This document shows positions 51,703-62,640 of a stretch of DNA of 64,000 nucleotides, one piece after another. The notes beneath the pieces were generated by a model that saw nothing but the letters and a program-made list of their open reading frames with translations, ran no database searches and was not told the DNA's origin. The stretch covers positions 806,001-870,000 of the forward strand of contig JBCAMK010000019.1 in the NCBI GenBank assembly GCA_038503065.1, in the 5' to 3' direction. A program made the position numbers and the translations under genes. Each line of letters begins with the position of its first letter. Positions within the stretch are counted from its first letter, which is position 1. Origin of the DNA: Paragyromitra xinjiangensis (taxonomy: Eukaryota; Ascomycota; Pezizomycetes; Pezizales; Discinaceae).

Positions 51703-52083
51703 ACCAAAGGGTTTGCCTTGATTCGCGAATAAGCCACCGGTATTCTGTGCCTGACCACTTCCAAAGAGCCCATTTGCTTGCTACAGTCTTCATAACAGCC
51801 CCCGAAGCATTCTCCAACTCCCTTACCGTACCAAAGGTTTTGCCTTGATTCGCGAATAAGCCACCGGTATTCTGTGCCTGGCCACCCCCAAAGAGCCCAT
51901 TCGCTTGCTGCAGTCTTCATAACAACCCCCGAAGCATTCTCCAACTCTCTTACTGCACCAAAGGTTTTGCCTTGATTCGCGAATAAGCCACTGGTATTCT
52001 GTGCCTGGCCACCCCCAAAGAGCTCACCTTGAATAGCCATAGTCTTCACGACAACCCCCAAAGCATTCCCCTAGTCCCTTAAA
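51703..52083. repeat. 127-bp tandem repeat, three copies
   Basis: Units begin at ACCAAAGG at 51703, 51830 and 51957, an exact 127-bp period. Each carries GTTTTGCCTTGATTCGCGAA and GGTATTCTGTGCCTG. Copies differ by a few substitutions, and the third diverges at its end. Since 127 is one more than a multiple of 3, an antisense ORF (51651-52061) passes through the repeat in a different frame in each copy. Confidence 0.92.
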
Positions 52084-52476
52084 GCATCCTCTCTATCCTC
52101 CTCCTGAACCTCCCTTCTATCCACCTTTTCTCCCTCTCCCTCCCTCCCTCCACGTCACCCTCGCTATTTGAAGGTGCCGAGGTCTCTACTCCTGCTAGCC
52201 GTGCGAGAGTGTCAATCCCGAATGATCTGGAGTGGGAGACCGCTCCCGGCTTGGTGTAGGTGGAGGAATTGTGGTCTTTCCTCTTCGGAAGGCCTCCAGA
52301 GCTTTCGTGAGAGCAAGATTATCTACGCGGAAGGCTTCCACAGCTATAACTTCCTCGGTACCATTTGCCCTCGAAATCTATAAAGTCAGCAAGCGGAAAA
52401 ATAAATCCGGATCGTACATACCAGCATTCGTAGCCGTTCCTTCAACACCTCCATCGTGCCCTGCTGATTTTCAAGG
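52084..52476. other. Accessory DNA with possible decayed coding sequence
   Basis: Two overlapping plus-strand ORFs (to 52383 and to 52480) pass through two copies of the dispersed 27-bp motif (52287-52314, 52329-52350). The second ends IYKVSKRKNKSGSYIPAF-like and abuts the stop of the next gene. I cannot decide whether either is real. Confidence 0.35.
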
Positions 52477-53987
52477 CTAGGACTCCTCCAAGTGTTCATC
52501 ATTCTCGTGAAGGTTCCTAGAGTGATCACGAGATTTAGTCAAGCTCTCTAGATGGCTCTTAGGATACTCACGCATGACGCTTTGATTACTCCCTGTGAAG
52601 TCGTCCGGCTTGACATAGATCCCACTGCTCCAAGCCCGCAAACAGTGCCATATCCCAGTGGCTACTAGACACACGAAGACTGGGTTGATCCTTTCTAGGA
52701 ATTCGGGATCTTTGGAACCCAACATCTTTACCCCTTGGAAGTATTTGGCGAATATGACGCTTGTGATTTCGGGCGCCCAAAAGCGGCATGAGCAGTCCTA
52801 ATGGCTGTCAGAGTATTCTAGATAGCTCCTGGGGCATTGCTTGTGCTACTTACTGTGTAGTTGTCGGAATGGCTTAAAAACCTATCGTTCTCCAGGAGAT
52901 ATTCGATTCTGGCAACTATCTCTGCCCGACTTGTGCATTGACGGAGCTTATATAGAACCCCCGCCTCAACCTTCTCCTTGATCAAATAAATCAAGTGCGA
53001 TCTGGCCCGAGAATGGAAACTCTTTATCTATTATGTTGGTAGTTAGCAGGGGCTTATAGGGCTCTCGTGAAGGTTGATGGAGCATTCACTTGAGCCTGGC
53101 TGTCAACGCACATGATCACACTCAATAGTAGTTCTTCATTCGCCCTATTCCAGAGTTCGGTTACTATGGCCAACAGACGGGCAGCAGAAGGTAAAGGCTC
53201 CTGAAGCAGTGTATGCTGCTTCATGAGCTCTGCGCAATGCACAACAACCATTTGTGCTGGCCCCATAATCCTCGATACACTTCTGCAACCTACATGCCTG
53301 GCCGGGATACTCTCATTGCTGGAATCGGACACTGGAGAGGATGGAGAGGGGGGGGGTGGGGGGGGTCGGAGGGGAGATGAAGCAGAAGAATCGAAGGTTG
53401 CTGTGGCTCTGTGGAGTGCTCTAGGAGCTCTCGATCCAGCTCTTTTAGCCGAGAGTTTAGGCGGGATCCGATTACCATGCTGCCACATCAGTTCTCGTGG
53501 GTCAATAAAAGGGAGTGCTTCCTACCTTCACAACGTGCAACCGCACATCAGAGGCAGCTATTACCTCCGAGGCTTTCTTCTTGATTGCTGCCAGAGCCTT
53601 CGTCGAAACCTGCACAGCTTTCCTCGATCTCTTCCTTCCTAGCTTGCTAGTGGTAATACGTGTCTTTGGAGGAGGGGGAGCAACTTCTTCATAGTCTTCA
53701 TCTCCCTCGCCCTCCGAAGTTAAATATTCTTCATTCTCACGATCACCGAGTTCGTCATCCGAATCCAGGGGCGTGCGTTGCCCCAAAGGAAACTCGATAT
53801 CGGAAAACTCCTCGGAGCCTTCACGGAGGCCCTGGCGGCTATCTTCATTGCTATCAACGTCTTCTTCGGTTGTCCCCTCATTGAACTCAAGATAATCTGG
53901 ATGGGGAGGATCAAGCCTGGCTTTCTTTGTAGCTGATGATTTGGATGCTGGAAAGGCTCTGGAGGAGCTTCGCTTGTGAGATGACAT
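52477..53987 (-). CDS. Transposon-linked protein with DUF6532-like C-terminal domain
   Basis: Exons (minus) are 53987-53526, 53479-53090, 53027-52854 and 52797-52477; each donor and acceptor is GT-AG and the join gives 448 residues with no stop. The N-terminus is Ser/Arg/Lys-rich (MSSHKRSSSRAFPASKSSATKKAR) and then strongly acidic, with a basic GRKRSRKA patch, suggesting a nuclear protein. A Pro run (about residue 190) leads to a folded part: AEIVARIEYLLENDRFLSH, then CRFWAPEITSVIFAKYFQG, and INPVFVCLVATGIWHCLRAW. That last block resembles DUF6532-type domains found in repeat families of fungi; this is from memory of the pattern, not a search. Four copies of the dispersed 27-bp motif or its pieces fall in its exons. 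It points away from the transposase, as a cargo or accessory gene would. Confidence 0.65.
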
Positions 53988-54754
53988 AGTATGACAAATG
54001 GAAGATAAGGAATGTGGATATAGAAGGTGAATAGGAGAATGTAATATTACGCTGTAAAGACTGAATATAAGAAGACAATGTGTGCAGAGAGCTTAGAGAG
54101 CTTTGGCGAAGGTTGAGGGGGCATTCACCCCTTTATTTGGTGCTTTGATACTCGTAACCCTAAACCACCACAATACGTGTCACTTCGGATGACGTCAAAG
54201 CTCGTGAGACAATATCAATTTCCTCCTATCAGCCACTAGCTACGAATGGAAGCAGCCTGGATCATACTCCTGAAGAATAGCTTAGAGAAATGAGCTATAG
54301 AAAATAATGCTCTACGAGTACTCGCGACAGCTCTCTCAACCCTCTCCAAAGCCCAAAACATATGCCTGAAACTGATACGAGGTAATAATAGTAACAAATA
54401 AATAGATAAGGAAATGATATCAATAAGCCCCCAACCTAACGTGGACGACATCTGTAGCCCATCAAAATCCTCCGTACAACCCTCAGAATACTCGCGAATA
54501 CCCAAATCCAGACGTAAATAGAAAAGAGAAAGAAGAAAGAAAGAAGAAACCAAAAGATATATAAAAAAGTAATACTAGCTCCCAAAACCTTCACCATAGC
54601 CCCCAGAGCACTCACGAAAAGCCAGATCCAGACGTATATGGAAGAAAAATATGGAAGGAAAATAGAAGAAACCAAAAGATATGGAGAAAAAAAAAAACCT
54701 GGCCCCCAAAGCACTTACCATAGCCCCCATGGCTCTCACAAGAGCTTGCCTAAT
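53988..54754. other. Upstream region of the DUF6532-like gene; downstream of the poly-proline gene
   Basis: No gene recognised; the minus-strand ORFs at 54236-54714 encode Phe/Leu-rich peptides of low plausibility. It contains one of the best copies of the dispersed motif (54086-54114) and three looser ones. Confidence 0.5.
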
Positions 54755-56196
54755 TCAAGCTGCACCACCAGCGCCAGCATCAGCTCCGCCGCCAGCATCA
54801 GCTCCGCCGCCAGCATCAGCTCCGCCGCCAGCATCAGCTCCGCCGCCAGCATCACCACCACCGTCGGTATTCTCACCTCCAGGCGGAGGCCCTGGAGGAG
54901 GTGGTGGAGGAGGAGGAGGAGGAGGAGGAGGAGGAGGTGGTGCCTCAGCTCCGCCGCCAGCATTACCATCATCGTTGGTATTCTCGTCATCTTCAGGCAG
55001 AGGCCCTGGAGGTGGTGGTGGAGGTGGTGGAGGTGGTGGAGGTGGAGGGGCTGGTAGCCCAGCGAGATACTCAGCCCGGTCTGCCGCAGTCCAGATCTTG
55101 TCATCCCTCCAATGAGGACTGTTTGGAGCGAAGCCAGTAGGGTATTTCCTGAGGTAGGCATTGCTCACTCGAGTAAGTGCAGCTTCCTGGCGGTCCCTCC
55201 TTGCGACGAGTTTCCTGAGGAGCCTCTGGAAGGATGCGTCAGCTCTGGGCATTGCCACCTTTTCCCCGGTCTTAGTGACGCGAGCATTGTCGTCGTGCTC
55301 AGAATCCTCCGCAGGAAGGTCAAGCATATCATAGTCTTGGTCCTGAACGTACACAAAGCCATCTGGAGGGTGTCTGGGCGTCTCTCTCGGCTCTGTGGAG
55401 AACCACCAGGACTCTCAGCGGCTTTGCATTGCTACTGGAGACCCAAGCTTCGACCTCTTCTGCATCTGTGAGGAGTGAATAGCTAGGATTGCCAAAATTC
55501 ACATCTGCAGAGGCGCCAGCTGGTGCAGGTCCAGGGTTCTCGGTAGCTCCGTAGAGAGCTCGGAGAGCTCTCCCGACGGGCATATGCTTTTTTGCTAGAT
55601 TAACCATCTCACGCATGGTGGTATGGGCAAGGACTCCAGTATAGACTGGCCGGGTCAGAACGCCAAACCATGGATAGGGTACACCAATTGGAGGAAGCCA
55701 ATGTTATCCGGATCAACCATATGAACGTGAACCACAGGCCGAGGCGGCGGCTGGATGATTGCGGGGATCATTGCGGCGGATTTGAGAGCAGTCCTCTTGC
55801 GCTTTTGGGCCTGGCCTCCTCCTCGTCGTCGTCGTCCTCCTCCTCTTCTTCGGGGTTCTCTACCTCAAAATGGCGATCACCAGCACCGGCAGATTTCTTT
55901 TCCTTGGCTCCGACGTCAGCGATGAGAGCCTGGAAAGCCTTCTGGATGTTCTCAGAGGCTCTCTGGTTCTTTTTATACTTATCCTTCCAGGTGGCACGCA
56001 GTGGTTTGATATAAGGGTGTTTGGAGATCCAGTTGCAAAGCTCATCAAACGCCGCCTGGCCAGAAGCAGTCTTATTAATCCAGCCAGAAGACGTCATTTC
56101 GGTGGCGAGCTCCTTGCGCAGCCGGCGGTAGGATGAGTCCTTGCCCGTAAGCTGCAAAGTTGCCTTGATATCGGCTACTTTGATACTAGGAGCCAT
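54755..56196 (-). pseudogene. Degenerate poly-proline/poly-glycine accessory gene with frame breaks
   Basis: Starting at ATG 56196 the frame encodes MAPSIKVADIKATLQLTGKD, a helical WISKHPYIKPLRATWKDKYKK segment and a Glu/Asp run, then meets TGA at 55768. The neighbouring frame continues plausibly: AQKRKRTALKSAAMIPAIIQ, HMVDPDNIGFLQLVYPIHG, then TRPVYTGVLAHTTMREMVNL, then after another shift FVYVQDQDYDMLDLPAED, RYPTGFAPNSPHW-like sequence, and a tail of two poly-Pro runs (14-16 residues) and four ADAGGG repeats to TGA at 54755. A 53-nt GTAGAG...CCAG segment could be an intron and repair the first break; the breaks near 55660 and 55375 look like single-base indels. Motif copies at 55541-55575 and 55921-55965 fall in coding sequence. 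No family recognised. Confidence 0.55.
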
Positions 56197-57431
56197 TCTA
56201 TATTAGATTTTATTCGGTAGAGTGTAACGGAGGTTCTAGGAGCTATGCTGAGTGCTTGTAGGGTATTCAATAATTACTTATTTGCCTGCAAATAAGTATT
56301 AGTAAACGAGTGAATGAGTAAACGAATAATTGAGTATATTGATAAGCGAGTGAATGTATGTCTGGGAATGAGAGGAGTAGGGCGCTGTAAGGGCATTATA
56401 TAGAGGGATAAAAACCTTTGGGCTTTCGCAGCTTGCGTCGGATCCAACATGAGACATGACTGGCCTATAGCTTGAAACACCTGCTGAGCTTAAGAAGCAT
56501 TAGCGAGAGCTCTTACAGCCATCTCGAAACCTCTCAAAGCTTTTGTAGGCTTACCGATACTAATTTGAACTCTTCCGTCGAATGGTCAACTTGAAACAGC
56601 ACCTTCAAAAAACTTGAGGCTCCACCGAATAGCTAATTCAAGTTCCCAAATCAAGCATTAGCCAGAGCTCACAAAGTCATCTTCAAAGCTTCATTAGCCT
56701 GCGATCGGAGCTTACTGTATTGTGCCGAGTGCTTGTAGAGAGTATTGCTTGGTAGGATACAGGAGTGGTCCAGAAAGCCTCTCGCGGAGCAGAAAACTCT
56801 GAATATATAACCTCTGCTAGAGTTTGCTCAGGCTATTCTGACGTAGTTTGCCTGCTATCAGGATCCAGCCCGTGTCTCAGGAGCTTTGACCTGTTGATGG
56901 CTCACAAATCGTCACTCGCTCCATGAGTACTGTATTCAGCTCTCATTTAGTTCGTTGCAGCCTAGAAAGCATTCGTGAAGGCTTTCTGAGCACTGACAGG
57001 ATCTTTGTCTGTTTTTAGATCAGCTCCCGCTTCCATTTCATGAGTTGTTGGTTTGTCGGAGGAATACCGTTGGTCGAGCCATTTTGATACCATACCTCGA
57101 CAAAGGAGGAAAGGAAATATTCCGCTAGCTCTGAGAGTTATCCTCAAGGCTTCCAAAGCCTTGAAGAGTGCTTTAGGTGGTGGATAAAGACCACTCCCAC
57201 CATATGGGGTGGGAGTGGTCGAGGTTGAGGTTGAAAGCGGGGCTTGTTTGAGGGTGGTTTTGTTTGCGCTGGCAGGGGTGGTTGGCAGGGATCCTGCCAA
57301 GGAACTATGCCAAGGAACTATGCCAAGATATATCCCTGGTATGGGCGGCACGTGTTTTTGTTTACATCCCCCTGAGCTCTCAGCATTATCGCCAAAGCTA
57401 TCGCCAAAGCTCATCAAGCAACTCCGGAAAC
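56197..57431. other. Divergent upstream region between poly-proline gene and transposase
   Basis: 1.2 kb between two outward starts. An antisense ORF (56962-57417) is not supported. Several loose copies of the dispersed motif (about 56505, 56655, 56955, 57135, 57378) lie here, more densely than elsewhere, as would suit subterminal binding sites or promoter elements. Confidence 0.45.
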
Positions 57432-60400
57432 ATGTCGACTAAGTGCCCTTATTGCCGCAAACGTTACAAATATTCTACCAGCTTTGAAACCCACCTACGA
57501 GAAAAGCATCCCCTCATTGCTCAGTCATTTCTTGCCTCTCTAACGATCCAAAGCTCATCTAATATTGGCGAGAGCTCTCAGAGCTATGATGGCAACTTTC
57601 TTCTCAATGGCGATGATGATTTTGACACTTACGAAGCTAGGAGCAATAGTGATGGGGATGATTCCGATCAGGAGTCAGATTCAGATTTCAACCTCCATAA
57701 TACAGATCAGCCCCAGCGAGAGACAACTATTCCATACGAAGGTGCTGGACGACCTCTTCAGAGCTCCCAAAGCTATCAAGAAGAGCAAAATGTGTTGCTC
57801 CAAGATCCCTGGGCACCATTCTTGTCGGTGGAAGAATTCAAACTCGCTCGTTGGTTCATACGCGCTCAGGTCTCGCAAGGAGCCATTGATGACTATTTCC
57901 AAAGCTCTCTAGGCCTTCCTGACTGCTCTTTCCGCTCCGGAAAGAGCTTCACGCGCAAAGTTGAAGAAATGCACACGACATTAGGCCGGGCTAGCTGGCA
58001 CCTCTCGGATATAGAATTGGGTGGGAAGCAGATTCGCTATTACTATCGAGATCCTATAACCTGTATACGCTATCTGCTTAAGCAAAGGGCATACAAAAAG
58101 GATATGGTATATGCTCCTACGATGGAGTATAATAGCGCAGGGGAGCGAATGTACGGGGAAATGCATACCGCAGACTGGTGGTGGGAGACACAGGTTTGTG
58201 AAGCACTCTGGAGTACTCCTAGAGCCTTGACCAATGCGCTAACAGCTACTCTAGAACACACTGCCGGAAGGCGCTACAGTGGTCCCTGTAATTTGTGCTT
58301 CGGATGGAACACAGCTGACCAACTTCAGCGGCGACAAGAAAGCATGGCCTATCTATATCACTATCGGCAATATCAAATCAACAACTCGAGGCAAACCTTC
58401 CAATCTCGCGATTATACTCCTGGCGTTGCTGCCGGTACCCCCGAAGCTTGGGAAGGAGTCTGCTTTCTCGAAAGTCCAGCGGCGGCAGAGCCAACAAGCT
58501 ATACACAAGGTCCTGGAAGAGATTCTCGAAGGCCTTCAGAGCCCTGGCGAGAGCGGAGAACTTATGGACTGCGCAGATGGTCACCAGCGTCTCTGCTTCC
58601 CTATACTATGTGCTTGGATTGCAGATCAAGAAGAGCATGCCACCCTCCATAATATTCAAAGCCAGGCATGTGCAAAGTGTGAAGTTGATTTTGATAGCCT
58701 TGGGGACTTTGCCGAATTCCCTCCGCGCAATCACCCAATCTATCGAGCTAAGATACAGCAATTCCGCCAGGACCCTACAAACACAGCTCCAATTGAATAC
58801 CTTGTCTCGAAGTCCGTCAAAACTCTCTACAATGCTCTCTGGGCTTTCCCCAATGTCCTCGTGCACGAGTTGCATAAGCCTGACCTGCTGCACAATATTT
58901 ATTTGGGAGTATTGAAGCATATGATGGAATGGATCCAGTCGTTTTTAGGGAAGTATGGTCGCCTAGCGCAATTTGACGAAGCATGGCGATCGATGCCACC
59001 ATATCCAGGATTTTCAGTCCCTACGAAGGCTTATAGGGAGGTAACGCAGTGGCAGGGGAAGGAGATGCGTAATCTTGGGAGGATAGTCCTGGGAGCCTTC
59101 GCCATAGCTCTCAGGGATCCCCCGAAAAAGTACAAAGATATCTTCAAGAAGGCGCTGATATGTGTTCGCTCATTTGTGGACTTTCACCTTATGGCGCAAT
59201 ACAACACCCACACCTCGGAAACGTTGGGATATATGAAGGGGTATTTGGAGGATTTCCACAAGCATAAAGATGTGTTTCTGGAATTCCGAGCATACAAGAA
59301 GACGAAGAAAGCAGCAAAGGAATGAACAAAGGCACTAATGGATGCTCTGCAGGCTCCTTCCACCTCCGCGTCGGCCGCAACCAACACAGCCCAAGGCAAC
59401 AAGCGGAGGAAGACCCAGGATGGCTCAGGGAGCCTTGACCGCAGCCTTGAGGAGCTTCAGGAAATCCGTCAAGCCTCTCATTTCAACTTTATCAAGATGC
59501 ATCTCCTCACGCACTTCTGCCAGCATGTGGAACGATTTGGTAACATACCCATGTTCTCTACTGATATTAGCGAGCTTGCACACAAAGAGCAAATCAAAGA
59601 TAGCTATAAGGCATCCAACAAAGTTGATGCCACGCTCCAGATCCTCGATATATATGCCCGTCGTCAAGCCTTCGAGATGCGATTGCTAAACCTGAAAGCA
59701 ATTGTAGAAAGCTCTGAGAGTTATGCCGAGAGCTCTCTTGGCTCTGCAAAGACTTTGCAACAGTTGTTTGGTATAGGCAAAGAACGGGCACCGAATATCA
59801 AGGCATTACATCCGGAAAGCCTGCCGCGGCGCAACCTTAAAAACCGGGATCGCGACTGTTGCTTCCTCGCAGATGTCGCTGAGGCACTCGAACTGGACCG
59901 ATACAACCTTGGAAAAAGTATCCTGGAGTGGGCAAAGGATGTAGAAGGCTCTGAGGGCTTTGGCGAAGACCCACAAAACCTTCTCCACTATCCGGCAGAA
60001 CGATTTGAATGTTTGCAAGTTCCCATCCCGACTTTTCAAGAAACTGATCTATACGAGGTCCATAACCTTCGCTGCACAGGGCGGAGGAAGTTTAGGAATA
60101 GAGCGCCACGAAATGACTGGGTCTGGATACAAGCAGGGTCGGAGGAGAATTGGGGGGCATTCCGGGGGCGCCTGCCAGCTAGACTTCAGGCATTATTTAA
60201 GCTTCGCAATCCCATAAGCAGCCATTGGCACAGGTTGTGCCTAGTGGAGGTTTTAGAGGCAGCCAATAGGGGATCAGTAGATAGCTCCCATGGCCTTCTC
60301 AAAGCCTCTAAGCGCTCTCCAAGGAAGCTGTGGGTGGTGGATATCAGGAGTGTATTAGGAATGGCACATTTGATGCCGCTAGGGCAAAATGATTGGCTTG

Positions 60401-60444
60401 TAAATACACGAATAGATCTTAGAACAAGGAACGAGCTATACTAG
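57432..60444 (+). pseudogene. Plavaka-family (CMC/CACTA-related) DDE transposase with one in-frame TGA
   Basis: Exon 1 is 57432-58193; a 61-nt intron (58194-58254, branch GCTAAC, acceptor CTAG) joins WWWETQ to NTLPEGATVVPVICASD; exon 2 runs to 60444. The product would be about 980 residues. It has an N-terminal C2H2 finger (CPYCRKRYKYSTSFETHLREKH, Cys/Cys/His/His), an acidic linker, then Plavaka hallmarks: YYRDPITCIRYLL, DWWWETQ, CASDGTQLTNFSGDKKAWPIYITIGNI, CAWIADQEEHATLHN, ACAKCEVDF, ELHKPDLLHNIYLGVLKHMMEW, FNFIKMHLLTHFCQHVERFGNIPMFSTDISE. A TGA at 59323-59325 interrupts an otherwise open frame; CGA would restore Arg. Reading without the intron produces a frameshift that looks like damage but is not. 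Terminal inverted repeats were not found. It shares a dispersed motif with the genes to its left. Confidence 0.88.
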
Positions 60445-60771
60445 GAGTAAGAGCTAGCTTGATTAATAAAGCATGTTTGATAGAAAGCGTCAGAAGCCTT
60501 CGCGATGATCTCCAGAGCAAGAAAGAATGATCCAATAGCCATCAAGTCTCCGATATACCATGATTACCCGCGTCAATCTCAGTGACTTCAGAGCCTGCGT
60601 TGCAGCATATGGAGAACCTGACGCAAGCAAATAAGCCTCTGATAAACAGGGCGCAGCTGGCTCCCAGAGCATCCGTCAGAACGCTGCAGGCACTCGGGAC
60701 GCTCCAGATTCGCATGACGAAAATAGTGTCCTGACACAGCAGCGAAGTATCAGGGCGAAATTTCGGTCTTG
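60445..60771. other. 3' flank of the transposase, up to array 2
   Basis: No gene. One inverted copy of the dispersed motif lies at 60491-60518. The stretch ends with GGTCTTGCTGATGGC, the reverse complement of the sequence that closes array 1 at 51111. Confidence 0.6.
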
Positions 60772-61370
60772 CTGATGGCGGAAGCTCAGGCAGCGAATTG
60801 GCCTATTGGCGCAGGCGCAGGCTCAGGCTCAGGCTCAGGCAGCGAATTGACCATATGGCGCAGGCAGCGGAAGCTCAGGCAGCGAATCGACCTATTGGCG
60901 CAGGCGCAGGCGCAGGAAGCTCTGGCTGTGAATTGACCATATGGCGGAAGCGGAGGAAGTGGCGGAAGCTGCAGCAGCGAATAGACCAAATGGCGGAGGC
61001 GGCGGAAGCTCAGGCAGCGAATCAATCAATTGACTGAGGCAGCGGAAGCTCAGGCAGCGAATGGACCATATGGCGCAGGCAGCGGAGGCGGCTGCAGCAA
61101 ATCGACCATGTGGCGCAGGAAGCGGAAGCTCAGGAAGCAAATCGACTGTATGGCGGAGGAAGCTCAGGCAGCAGATCGACGACCTCCAGGAGGCGGCGGA
61201 AGCTTAGGCAGCGAATTGACCTATTGGCGCGGGCTCAGGCAGCGAAACGACCATATGGCGGAGGCTGCTGCAGCGAATCGATCAATTTACTGAGGCAGCG
61301 GAAGCTCAGGAAGCGAATCGACTTTATGGCGGAGGCGGAGGAAGCTCAAGCAGCAGATCGACAACCTCCA
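60772..61370. repeat. 40-bp minisatellite array 2
   Basis: About fifteen units of the same 40-bp repeat as array 1, more diverged (GAATCAATCAATTGACTGAG variants), bounded on the right by CCATCAGTAAAAATTG, the start of duplicated unit B. Confidence 0.9.
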
Positions 61371-61770
61371 TCAGTAAAAATTGATAAAGCCGCCCCGGCC
61401 GCCTGGAGGTCGGGGCGGTCGGGCGGAATGTTACCCTTCTGTTAGGTTGCTGCAGCAACTCGGCACGCCTGGGAGGCATGGTTTCTAGACCTTTGACCGC
61501 CTAGAGGAGGTCGTTTCCTCCTGTGGCAAGTGGTGTAGTGGGCAGCTTCTGGGCGTGGGTGGCTCCTCGCTGCAGCAGAATTTTGGCAGCAGTTCGCCCT
61601 ATAGAATCGATTTGCACAATATGCTTGTAGGGCCTGGAATATTCGAGAATCACTTGTTTGGAACCAATATCATTGACGATTGCTTTATTCTATGTATCTA
61701 CATGTATGTATATATCTATGTACAAATTTCGAGGGCGCAGCTATACTAGCTTCTGTGGAAGCTGCAGCAG
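61370..61770 (+). repeat. Duplicated unit of about 390 bp, copy B
   Basis: Same orientation as copy A at 50282-50690. It still encodes KIDKAAPAAWRSGRSGGMLPFC in one frame but lacks the orphan gene's first exon; array 2 is fused where exon 1 should be. Confidence 0.85.
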
Positions 61771-62640
61771 CGAGTTGACGACCTGCCAGAGGCAGGCAGC
61801 GAATTGACCTATTGGCGCAGGTGCAGGCACAGGCTCAGGCTCAGGCTCAAGCAGCGAATTGACCATATGGCACAGGCAGCAGAAGCTCAGGCAGCGAATC
61901 GACCATGTGGCGCAGGCAGCGGAAGCTCAGGCAGCGAATCGACCATATGGCAGAAGCGGCGGAAGCTGCAGCAGCGAATTGACCATGTGGCGGAGGTGGC
62001 GGAAGCTCAGGCAGCGAAACGACCTATTGGCGCAGGCAGCAGAGGCGGCTGCAGCAAATCGACCATGTGGCGCAGGCAGAGGATCGACCATATGGCGCAG
62101 GCAGCGAATAGACCATATGGCGGAGGCGGAGGAAGCTCAGGCAGCGGATCGACGACCTCTAGGAGGTGGCAGAAGCTCAGGCAGCGAATTGACCTATTGG
62201 CGCAGGCAGCGGAGGTGGCTGCAGCGAATCGATCAATTGGCTGAGGCAGCCGAAGCTCAGGAAGCGGATCGACCCTGTGGCGCAGGCAGCGGAAGCTCAG
62301 GCAGCGAATCAACCTATTGGCGCAGGCGCAGGAAGCTGCAGCAGTGAATAGACCATGTGGCGCAGGCAGCGGAAGCTCATGCAGTGAATAGACCATGTGG
62401 CGCAGGCAGCGGAAGCTCATGCAGTGAATCGACCATATGGCGGAGGCGGAGGAAGCTCAGGAAGCAGATCGTCGACCTCCAGGAGGCGGCAGAAGCTCAG
62501 GAAGCGGATCGACGACCTCCAGGAGGCAGCGGAAGCTCAGGAGGCGGCGGAAGCTCAGGCAGCGGATCGACCATATGGCGGAGGCTGCAGAGGCGGAGGC
62601 AGCGAATCGATCAGCCAATTAAGCTGCCTCCTGAGCTCGC
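61771..62640. repeat. 40-bp minisatellite array 3
   Basis: About twenty-two units, the longest array. Local expansions such as two identical adjacent units near 62352-62431 show recent unequal exchange or slippage. Open in all six frames. Confidence 0.9.

Noticed and set aside
58194..58652. Apparent frameshift in the transposase, because one frame stays open past 58279
   Set aside because: A 61-nt GT-AG intron with a GCTAAC branch site joins the two frames exactly at a conserved motif, so it is normal splicing.
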